Source: Anaeramoeba flamelloides (taxonomy: Eukaryota; Metamonada; Anaeramoebidae). From it: 64,000 bases of DNA. Each line of letters starts with the position of its first letter. Position 1 is the stretch's first letter. Below the pieces are notes generated by a model. It was not told the origin of the DNA and ran no database searches. It saw only the letters and a program-made list of their open reading frames with translations. The position numbers and the translations under genes are program-made. Location: assembly GCA_027625915.1 (NCBI GenBank), contig JANTQA010000008.1, forward strand, positions 10,293,001 through 10,357,000, read 5' to 3'. Shown here piece after piece: positions 49,660 through 61,500 of this stretch.

Positions 49660-50477
49660 TTAATTTCCAATTCTTTGAAATTCCCACTATAAAGAGTTAA
49701 TAAAATAACAAATAAACAAAAACAAACAAGTTAAAATTGATTAAAAGAGAAAAAGAATGAAAAATGATTGTGAAGAAACAAAATGAAATAAAATTTACAT
49801 CCCGATTACATAAAGGACAAACAGATCTTGTTTTTAACCAACGAGTGATACAATGGAAATGAAAGGCGTCTATTAATTGGTTAATTTGTAAAAAAAGAAT
49901 AAAAAAAAAAAAAAAAGAGGAGATTTGTTTGGTTTGAAGAAAAAAGAAAAAGAAAAAGACGAATAAATGAAAAAAACTTACGATTACAAACTCCCCAAGC
50001 AACATTACATTCTTCGGTTGTTGAAGAATTTGGATTTGCTTGACATTCAATACAAAGGTCCATTAATTGATTTCTGCAAATAGCACAAGTATCAACCTTG
50101 AGATCTGAAGATAAAAAAAACAATTTTTGAAAAAGTGAAAAAAAAATTATTAAGAAAGAGGAAGTGAATAAAAAATTAAAGAACCCAAAACAAAATTGTC
50201 TTTTGTAAATCTTACCCCAAGACCAAAGAGCAACTGCATTCCATTTCTTAACAACAAACCGTGGCTTTTTTTTGGTTTCTCCTCCTTCTTTTTTTTCTCC
50301 TCGTTCTGTTTTTTCACCTTCTTTTCTATGCCTCCTATGCCTTCTTCTTCCTTCTTTTTTTTCTTCTCCTCCTTCAATTTTTATTTCTTCTCCTCCTTCT
50401 TTTTTCTCTCCTTCTTCTCCTTCTTTTTTACGTCTTCTCCTTCTTCTTCTTCGATCAGTTTTTTTTTCTTCAGACAT
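49660..50477 (-). CDS. RBX1: RBX1/ROC1 RING-H2 subunit of cullin-RING ubiquitin ligases, 4 exons
   Basis: Exons are 50477-50216, 50104-49982, 49869-49799 and 49686-49660; phases agree and give 160 residues. From residue about 73 the protein is nearly identical to RBX1: [73 protein letters not shown]. The beta strand before the RING is the cullin-binding segment. All RING zinc ligands are present, but the last position is Cys (CPLC), where animal and fungal RBX1 usually has Asp (CPLD) and RBX2 has Cys. Other residues are clearly RBX1-like. The first 70 residues are an unusual low-complexity R/K/E/G extension (an R8 run, then [10 protein letters not shown] repeats); RBX1 N termini are normally about 30 residues. 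No frame defect. Confidence 0.97.
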
Positions 50478-52521
50478 TTTTTATTGATTGGAATAATCTA
50501 AAATGAAAAAAATATGAAAATTGAAAAATCCAAAAATCTTTTGAATTATTTTTTTTTGAAATTGCTTTCGATTTTTTGGGTTTTGCACAGTTACAACCCG
50601 TTTGGACGATATTATTTTTCAAAAGAGGTTCAATATGTTTAGATTCTTTAAAATTAAAGATTTATTTTGATATTTTGTTTTAGAAATTGTTATTTTACTA
50701 AAGTCAAAATTTTTTTTTTTTTATTTTTAAGGTATGAACATCGAACCAGTTTGGTTAATTTTTAATCTATGTTACTATTGAAAATAAATTATATTAGCAC
50801 TCCTTGGCTCCAATATCTCTAAAAAATCTTTTATAAATCTTATTGAACAATATATTAGTTGTTTTTTCTGAATGATCATTTTTAAAATATCACACTTTTG
50901 GAAATGTTTTTTAAAATTATTTTTTCAAATCTAAAAATAGAATCAAAAATAAACAGTATACCAGTATTTAAAAATGTACAATTAGAATCCCAAAAGTTCC
51001 TCTTATTGCGATTTTTTAATGTCAAGATTTCTAAATAATTAACAAAATAAAAACCCAATATTGATTACTTTCAGTTTTCTTTTTATGAATCTAGTTGTAT
51101 TTGTATATAAACTCTTTTTTCTGTCAAATAAACCTGGATTTTATAGAAAAATAGAACATATTCCATGATTTTAATCTAGTATTCTTCTCAAAGTAATTTT
51201 TCAATTTTTAGATCAGATCATTTTTTCCACTTTTGTCATTTTTTTATTTTATTCATTTTGTTTTGTTTTTTACTTATTTTGAAGAGAAAAAATGTTTTAA
51301 ACTCCAAAATAAATTTTTAGAAAATTGAAATTTTATTATTTTTTTAAAAATGAATATATTTAAAACTAATAAAATCTTGAAGTCAATAATACTATTTTTT
51401 GAGATAAAATATGGAATTTTGCACAAGAAGTTCATCTGAAAAGTGTCTAATTTTTTTTTTAAATTTATTATTTTTCAAAAATATAGAGTTTTTTCAGTTA
51501 TTTCTATAATTTAAATTAACTCTAACATGCAATTTATTATTTCTATTATTTCTAAGTAAACGTATATTGGTTGATTCTTTCAAAAACTTTAATTTTTCAT
51601 TTTAAGCTGTTTTTCTTGAATGAAATTAAAATATATTAAGAAATTTTTATTAAATATTGATAACCTCACTATAGGTATTGGGACACCTACTCTTTTTAGG
51701 AATGATGATAAAATTTAATTTTGTTCAAAAAAGTAATATATATTATTTAATTATTGTTATAATATTTCATCTTCTCTATTGTTTTTCGATAAATATATTT
51801 ATGTTTTTTCTTATTAAATCAATAATAAATTAAGACCCATTTCTTTTTCCCTTTTATATCTTTTAAAACTTTTAGATTTCATATTATGAGTTAAAGAATC
51901 AAACCAAATTTATTCTTTTTATTATTGTTTTTTTTTACTTTTCAAGAAATTAAATGGAATTAAAATAGGATAAATTTAATATAACACATCAACAATTATA
52001 AGTTGAAATAAAAAGAAATTCAGATAATTTTTATTTTGTAAAGTTTTACAATTACATTCAATTATTCTTTTACATTTAATATTTAATTGAAAAAGTGTTT
52101 AAAATCGAAAAAAAATATATAATTTGATATTCGTATATTATTTTTAATTTTTTTTATATTTTATTAATTATCATAAATAATAGGAATTAAAAACACTCTT
52201 ATCCATAAAAAATAATTTATAAAAAAATCTTTTATAATTGAAAAATTAAATTTTTTCCAAAAAAAAAAAATTAATATAAAAAGAGAACAAAAACAAGCTG
52301 AAGTAAAATAAAAATTATATTAATATTTAATAATTTGTTTTTTAATTTATGGTTTCATTAGAAAATTATTGAATCAATAATAATATTAATTATTAATATT
52401 TTAAAGAAAGAATTAAAAAAAAAAAAAAAAAAAAGAGAGAGAGAAAAGAAAAATGATAAAAAATATTATAAAAAATAGAAAAATATTAATATTAAAAATA
52501 AAAAAAAAAAAAATAAAAAGA
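50478..52521. other. Noncoding region between neurofibromin and RBX1
   Basis: Two kb between two minus-strand genes. It should contain the RBX1 promoter and the neurofibromin 3' UTR. AT-rich, with homopolymers near 52418-52435 and 52500; no element or gene recognised. Confidence 0.5.
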
Positions 52522-55500
52522 TTAAAATAACAGAGATAATAATTTAGGAATTAATTTTCTTTTTGAACGAATAGTAACTGGCTCGGTTTTTTCTGAAAGC
52601 AAATCATAAATACCATGGAAACCAATTTTTTCCATAAAATTAGAGATGGGAGGTTCTTTGTATGAAAGGAGGAAAAAGGACAAGTTCAATGCCAATTGGT
52701 GAACTGTAGAATTCTGAGAGCGGTCTATGATTTGGAATAATTTTGGGAGGAAATGATGTTGTATTGTGTTGTAAACTGTTGGGTATGAATCGATGGAAGG
52801 CATTAAAAGTTCTAAGATGTATTGGTGTTCTTGTTCGTAATCTGACTGCACCAAGATTGCTGTCAATAGGGATACCAGCAATGTTGCCGAATTATTATTG
52901 TGGTTCATGATCGGGCTGAAAATCAATTGTTCAAACTCACCTTCCCAATCGATATAGTTTCTTAAAAATTCTCTCAGTTCAGAGACTTCCTTTCTGCCTA
53001 TACATGTAGACAGTCCTACAATATAGGCTGTGATTGGGTAATTTAATTCAGTTTTACAAGAGATTTCGATAACCTTTCTGAAGATGGAGATCATTTTAAC
53101 CTTCACAGTTGAATTGCCCTTGCTTTGCAATAATAGCGAACTTAGCGCGAAGCTGAAATGCGAATGGAAATTGATCCCCACTATATTTTCCAATCTCGTT
53201 AAAGACTTGTCCAATATTTGGTTATCATTTCGAACAGTCATGAATACAGTCTCTAAGGAATTCTCGTCGAATACTTGTTGTTCGTCCAAATAATTCAAAA
53301 TCACGTTCAGCATGTCTAATGCATAAGAGAAGTAATACTGGTCTCCGATTTCAAATAATATTATTGGCAGCCAAAACATTGTGAACAATAAATCACTTTC
53401 CTTTTCAATCAATGGGTATAGGTGTGTCAATGAAATCAATATTGAAGAGCACAGGTCTCTATTTGTTTGGTTTGCAAAGTCCAAATTCCCCAATAGACTG
53501 CTAAAATATGAAAGAATCTTTTTGATTAATTCTGTTTTCACTTCTTCATCGGTGATCACCCCCAAAATTACAAACGATCTGCATTGGATTATTGAATTAT
53601 CAAACGTGCATTTTGTTGTTGTTTGTATCCATTTGTTTTGCCATTTATTATAAATTTCTGTGTCATTTTTATAGCATTTTAAAACTTGATTAAATAATTG
53701 TGTGATCTTCTCAGTACTTACAATGGGTATTTCTGACAAATTATGAGGAATTAAATTTTGGTTTTTGTTTGTTAAAATTTCATTCTGTTTGACTCCAGTG
53801 CCCGTGAACAACATTCTAAATCGAATGTCAGAGATTTCCTTTAGCAATTTCACCAAAATTTCATAATCCTTTTCCATTTTTGGTGGTAGTTTTGTTGACA
53901 ACGAATGCAAAATGTTGATTGCTAGACTTAATAGCCAAGACCTCAAATAAAATGAATTCACCCAATGAGTATTGATAATGAAATGGAAAATATCTGGCAA
54001 ATTATTTTCTAATGATATTAAATTCTCAAAACTTAAATATAATAAAAATCTTGTTAATATCAATATTTCATTCCATTTTTCATAATCTTCTATTTTTTTT
54101 AAAACCTTTCTCCACCATTGTCACATTACTATTATTATCATTGCTTGTTATTGTAGTATCTTTTATTTCTTGATGAGAAGCTAAAAACAAGCAATTTAAT
54201 AATTTTTTACAAATCAATTTTGAAAAAATTTCTGGATGGCTTGATGAAACAGTGACTACAATTTGTGCAATCCTTTCAGATTTTATTGTATTTATTCCAA
54301 ATGCAATTGATTGTTCAACAAACACATTTAATACCAATTCAAATAATTCGATTACAGAGCTAATGGATTTCCAAATATGGACTAAAATGGCTGGATATAA
54401 TTTGTTTTCTTGTAAAGTGATATTTAATAAATTGACAATGATTTTTTTTAACAAATAATTTTTTATTTTCTTTTTCATCTTTATTTTTATTGTCACTTTT
54501 ATTTTTTTCATTCTCATTCTCATTCTTATTCCCATTCCCATTCCCATTCTCATTCTCATTTTTATTCTCATTTTTATTCTCATTTTTATTCTCATTCTTA
54601 TTCTCATTATTTAAAAAAGGAAGTTAAATTGACAAACCAAGGAGAAACATATTGCAAACATAAATGTTTTCCTTCTGAACTAGCTTCGTTATAATGCTTT
54701 ACTGCTTCATAAAGAAATTCCAAAGTGATATGCTTTTCATTTTGTGAAATTGCCTTACTGAGATTTACAACAAAGCTAGTATGGCTTTGAGGAATAGACA
54801 ATCCATCTGCTTCCAACAGTTGGCCACTCATTGTAAATCGAAAGCTATTACAAAGTGCGGTTAATAAATTATAACTAGATTTTCTTAAATTTTCAGATTG
54901 TGAGCCCAAATTTAACAGAGCAATATTCAATAAGCTACCTGGCACATCTGATGGTCTAATTTCTGGGATTTTTTTTTTATTTTTTTTTTGGCTTGTTTTT
55001 TGTGAAAAATCATATTTTTCCTTAATTGTGTTGATACTGTGCACGATTTCACTCACAAATTGAGAACATTTATAATTTATATTCTTTTGTTTATTATCAA
55101 TGATCATATCCAAAATGAATTGGTCTTGAGTGTTAATAGTTTTGCTAATTGATTTAATGTTGCTAAAATGTATAAAATCAATTAAATTACAATTTTGATT
55201 GAATAGATTTTCTTTTAATTGCACGATTTGTAAATAATTATTTGACATTTTGAATTTTAATTTATGTGTTTTCACTCTACTTAATTGTTGACTTATATTT
55301 TCATAAGTTGAGATTATGGAACTTTCAAACTCGATGGTTTCTTCAGGTAAATGAACTTGCTTTGTTAAAAGATAATTGTTTAATTCACTAGCATTTTCAA
55401 GAATATTGATTAATTTATTTAATTTATTTGGAATGATTGAATTGATAGTTTTGATATATCGTTTAAATTCTGTCGAAGGATTTAATAAGATTATTTGTTG

Positions 55501-58500
55501 CAAATTATTTGACCATCCATATGGAATATGTTTTTAAAAATTGATTGCACCAATATTTGGGAATTTCGTTATTCTTTTTGAAATTTGTCAAATCAAGAAT
55601 GATAATATATGGTTTGTTAATCAATGGTTTGATCATGATCAAGATGTGATATAACAACAATTGATAATCACAATTATCCTTAACAATTTTTCTATTGACA
55701 ACATAAATTACAGATTCATTTTTTTTACTTTCCCCCTTATGATAAATGACATTGTTAAATTGTTGTAATTCATTTTCTTTCCCTTTCATTGTCTCAATAA
55801 AGCGTTGATAATTCTTATCAGATTTTTTTTTAAAATTAGTTTCAACAATTTCATTATTGATCATATTTTGATTGTTAGTTTTCTTTTCTTCTGTTTGCTT
55901 TTGTTGTGCATCACTTGGTTTGCCTAATTGTGTCAAGATTGTCACAAAGTTTTCTCCCTTTTTCACTTGGTTATTATCTTTTAACCTTTTAAAATAAACA
56001 CTTAAATTTTGCAAGTTCAAATATAGAAACTGATGTAAGGAATTCAAATCTTTCGAGCTAATTTCTTCATCAATGATTTCTTCTGGTTCATTTTCTTCAT
56101 TATCATCATTGTTATTATTATTTTCCTTATCTTTTAATTGTTCATTTTGAAGATTATTAGTAACTTTCCCATTATTCAAATTGTCCAAATAATTGGCATT
56201 TGACAATTTAATAACCAATTGATTGAAATTTTCTTGGTTGCTTTTAATGAACTTATTTAATGGTATCATGAATTCTTCTTTGTTTCCAAACATTACACCA
56301 TTTGCCAAGTTTTGTAATGCCTTTGTGATCAGAATCAATGCTCTTCTAACTTCAACAGGGATACGTTCTTTAACCAAATCTGCGTTTTCTGGCGAAATAA
56401 TTGCTGGACAAATGAACCTTAAAAAGAAAAATCCTGCAATAACAATATTTGTGCAATTTTTGAATTTACTTTCAACAGTGGTTTTTTAATATGTTGGATA
56501 TTTTATAAAAATTGATTGGTACATTACCCAATGAATTCATGATCTTGTTGAAATAAACTTGTGTTAGTTCTAATAAATTTTTCAGATTTTCATCCAAATT
56601 TTCATCTTGTTTGAGTTTTCGTTGATCAATCTCAATGCCTTTTTTATTAACCATAATATCATTAATCGTTGTTTGAATCAAATCAGATAATGCTTTTTTT
56701 AAATATTGTCTCCCAATGGTCTTTGAATAAGCACTCATCATTTTACTTGCAAAGCTATTTCTTCGAAATAATGTTGATGGCTGATCAATTGGATTGTTGT
56801 TTACCTCTGTCTCGATCATGAATTTTAATAATTCGATATCAGAACCTCTTGTTCGGTTGATTCTTATTAAAATGCCTGCCAACAAATCCATTTCAGTGAC
56901 TTTAATGATTTCACAAATTGCCTTTGTGACAATGAGATCTTTGTCCAAGATCATTTCAATCAAGTTTCTATATTTGTCTTCTAATGTTTCTTTTAAATTG
57001 CCAAACTCTGTTCCTTGTTTCAAAATGTTTGTAAAGACATCAAGAAATTCGCTTCTTGTCACTAAATTCTTCACATATCCCATCGGTAACGTGTGACGCA
57101 GTCCCACATTGACATTTGCATGCAGCATATAGCTAAGCGCAATGACAGTTAATTGTGAGATTTTTTTTTCCTCTTCGCTAATATTGCTACTTCCGCTATT
57201 ATTTACGTTTTTAGCTCTTAATCTTGACAATAATTGAGTGAAAAAGGTAAAATATTGATAAAATAAATTTGATTTTTGTTCCAAAATTTCTTCTCCTGTT
57301 GGCTGCTTGGTTTTCCCAACCCATGGCGTTTTTGCAAGGGCAACTCATCCAACAATTTTGTAATTGCCTCCATTGCAAATAAATCAACTTCATTAATTAA
57401 TTTCTTCATTTTCTTGGCTTCTTTATTGGTATTGTTCTCATTGCCCATTTGATTTAATTTTTCATTAAAACTACCATTTTGAATTTTGTTGCCTAAATTG
57501 TTTTGGTTTTTGGGATTAATATTTTTCAAGATTTCATCAAATGTTTGTTTGCTGGTGTTATTGCTATTGCTATTATTTGTTGAATTTTCATTATTATTTT
57601 CATTTATGAGGAAGGTATTAGATTTTGATTTTGAAATTGTTTTTTTTTGAAAATCAGAAAACCATTCCATCAACAATTCAACCAATTCATTTCGAAACAT
57701 TAATTCTCTTTTAAATAGAATAAAATCCTTTTTTTCCATCAATAGCGTAATTAATTTACACATCTTGATTTTCACACTAAAATTTGGTATGTCAACAACA
57801 AATCTTGAAATTGCCTTGATCATTGTAATAAATAGATTCTCAATCTCAACATTAGCCAAATCATCCATTGTCAATGGTTGTTCTAGAATGCCTCTTAAAA
57901 CAAAAATAATCTGATCCAAAAATCTAACTGCGATTTGAGATTTATTAACTTTTTCAAAAATGCCTGCTTTGCCATCAGCCCAAATTTTAAAATCATTTTT
58001 GATCAATTCTTGGATTTTTTTGAAAAATATATAATATACAGAAGTCGACATTTGTGTGATGATCTTGACAACAGCTCCTCTTATATATGTAATATCAGAT
58101 ACAATTAATTCTAAAATATAACCTAAAAATGTCCCAATTACTACCTGCCCGATCCCTTCCTTTTCATCTATTTGGTTAATGCACCCACTGCTGCCGCTGT
58201 TTGTTAAGTTGGGTTTATCGTTAGATTTCTTGATAGTTGAACGTAACACAATTTTTTTAGCAACAGCTGCCAATGAAATTAAAAATCCCAAGTCATTTTC
58301 CCATTCTAATCTTTCCAAATTCTGATTGTAATCTTCCAAATTAATCATCTTTTTTGACTTGGATACATTTTCTGATTTATATTCAATCATCCTTTCAAAC
58401 TTCAAAATCCTTTCACTTTTCTCTCCCCATTTTTGATGGATCTTGGTCCATGCTGGCTTGTTGCCTGTGGTCGCAGTGTCAATCCTTCGAAATAACGAAC

Positions 58501-61500
58501 GGATGTTTTTCTGTTGTGCAATTCTACTTGTCACATATCTTCCCATTTGATACATTTTTTTGTAATTTTGATAACTTGCTGCAATGGTGTTTTTCGTGTT
58601 GTTAATTTCATTTAACAATTTTAATTCTTGACATAAGCAATCAATACATTCAACAGTTTGTGTAACAATAATTGGATCACTATTACATAATAACATTAAT
58701 AATGCATTTTCAATTCTAGTATTTGCCTATTTTTTTTTTATTATTATTTTAATTTTTTGTTTTTAATATTATTAGAGATATTTATTTTATTAATTATAAT
58801 TTTTAATTCAAACATTTTTTGTATTGGTATTTTTATAAAAAAATTTGTTTTGTGAGAATTTATTAAAATTAAATCTTATTAATATTTTTTAAAATAATCA
58901 AACTAAATTTCCAAAATATAAATATATTTAATATTATATACAAAAATTAAATTTTTTATTCTTATTTTTATTTATATTAAAGAATAAAATTATTTTCTCT
59001 GAAAATTTTCAACTTTTTGAAAAAATCATTTTTTATAATTTATTTTTAATTAAATAATTTTTTAAAAAACAAAAAGATTCCTTCTCTTTATAATTCAATT
59101 CAAAATATATTCTTACTTTAGTATTCAAGAAAATTTCATTGTAGTTAATCATAATATAAAACCTAAAAGTTACAATTGTTAAATGTTATTTGGATATGTG
59201 CTCATATTATGAGATATTATTTAGAATTTTCAATAAATTATTAAGAACAAAAATTGTAATTTTCAAATCAAAAATAGTCAAATATTGATTTTTATTTTTT
59301 TTTTTTTTTTTTGAGTTTAATTTTATGTCAAAAATAGAGTACATTATTTATTTTTATTTTTTTTTTGATTTTATCATTCGATTATTAAAAATAAATTTTC
59401 ATTTAATAAATTAAATATTAATTTATGTCTTTTCTGTTTTTTTTTTTATTTATTTATTTATCCTCAATACTTTTATTTATATCCATTTATCTCTTTCCTT
59501 TTGGAATTGTTTAAATTAGAGAAAAAAAAAAAAAAAAAAAGTATTTTGAGTCTAACATGTTGATAAATAATGAAATTATTGTTGGTAACTTTAAATAAAT
59601 AATTATTTTTTTTTTTTTTTTTTATTATTATTTTATTTCTTTAATCAAATTTATTAATATAATAAAACTTTTATTTGAAAATAATCACATTACATTTCAA
59701 GATTTTAGGTTCAATGATTGATTTTATTAAATCAATAGAAAAAAAATTTTTTTTTTCAAATTTAACAAGAATTAAAATCAACAAAAAAATTATAAAAAAA
59801 TCACAAAAAAAAACAAAAAAATCACAAAAAAAACAAAAAATCACAAAAAAATAAAAAATCAAAAAAAAAAAAAATATTACTTGGTCATGAGTTAATTTAA
59901 TTCTCCCAGATAAAACTTCATCCTTTAAATGTCCAATTAAAAATTTGTTTCTTTTCCTTAAAATATCGAGTAATAAATTTAACCATAAAACAATTTTTTC
60001 TTGAGTAACTTTTTGAGTATCGATAATTTGGTTAGCAAATATATATAGTGCCATTGAATTCAATTCAAAAAAATGTTTCAACAATTTTATCAGAAGTTCC
60101 CCATTTCAAAATATATTCACTTTTGTGTAAAACCTTTAAAAAAGTTAATCCCTTCATGTGTGATTTCGTTACTTAAGGAGTTATCGATACATTGTGGTAA
60201 AGTGGTAAATAGTATTTTAATTTCACCGCTTAGCATTTTCTTTTCATTGTTTGAATTGATTGCGTAGGATACTAAAGCAAAATCTGGGTCTGCAGAAAAT
60301 AGTTTTAACGATTCCTCCACAATAATCATTTGCATATTGGCTAATTCCATTTGTTCTCTTTTCTTTTTTTTTTTAATATTGGAATTATTCGTTAAAGATT
60401 TTAGGGACCCTATCTTACCCATCGATAATTGGTTAGTGTGTAATCTTCTAAGCGAATCTAAATATTCATAAAAAGATCTGTTTGACATCAACAGCTCGTG
60501 AATAAGTTTTTTCAATACTGGGGTTCCATTCCAATGGTTTTTCTTGTGCGATTTGAACCAACCCTTTGATTAGCACCAGTTTAAAAATAGGTGACGAGTT
60601 TGGGTGTAGGCATGCATTGTAATGTTCTTTAGTCGTTTCTGTGGGTGTTAATCGAAATGATGATACTAAAAAATCGACTAACAGATCAACATCAGTAATT
60701 AACAATTTCTTTTGATTTAATAACTTTGGCGCAACCAATTCTTGGATTTTGGGCACCATCAATCGCAATCCAGTTTGATCACTTTTGGCAACATAAGTCG
60801 CGGCTTTGCAAAAATCAATCAAACATCGCGCAGAAGTTTGAACTTTTTTTTGATCTTTCCCTTTGAAAATCTTTTTTAGGTTTTCAAAAAATTTCCCAGT
60901 TGCACTTTTTAATATATTTTTATCATTAGTTCCTATTTGTAAAATGATTTTTGGACATAGAACTAACAGCATTGTTAATAATGGCCAATATTGATATTGA
61001 ACCTTCTTTTTGACTGAAGTTGACCAATCTAAAATTTTTTGAAACAAAATTTCTGGATTTCCTTGCATCTTTTTTCCTGAGCGATAAAACTCTGTAAATT
61101 GCTCTGGATGGTAATCAATCCAATTCCAAATCCCTTTTTTAATTTTGTTTTATTTGGTTTTTTTTTTTTTTTGTTTTATTTTTTTTTTTTAAAAATTGTT
61201 TGAGATTTTTTATTTTTTTTTTTTTTTTTTTTGTTTTATTTTTTATTAATATTTTTTTTTTAAAACAATTGTTTCAGATTTGGTATTTTTTTTTTTTTTT
61301 TTTTTTTTTTTTGGGGGGGTGGGGGGGTTAATTTTATTAATTTGTTTTTTATTTTGGAAGTTTTGTTCTTTTAATATTTTCAGTTATTTTTTAAAATGAT
61401 CAATAATTTATAATTCTTAATAAAAAGATAATATTATTGATAAATTTAAGTTGCATCATTTTATATTTACTTTTGGAAAAAAAAATTTTTTTTTGATAAT

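Noticed and set aside
54607-55505. Euplotes-like +1 frameshifting at AAA-TAA (seen where two neurofibromin frames end)
   Set aside because: The other breaks lack AAA-TAA or AAA-TAG, and at 55530 a shift in the upstream A5 run gives a better CRAL-TRIO match (IPYGWSNNLQQIILLN). AAA-TAA is expected by chance in such AT-rich DNA.
56425-56491. Intron in the RasGAP domain between GTAATG (56491 region) and TTGCAG
   Set aside because: The interval encodes a well-matching RasGAP segment (NFYKISNILK, then VESKFKNCTNIVIAG). A one-base change in the A6 run explains the frame better than an intron.
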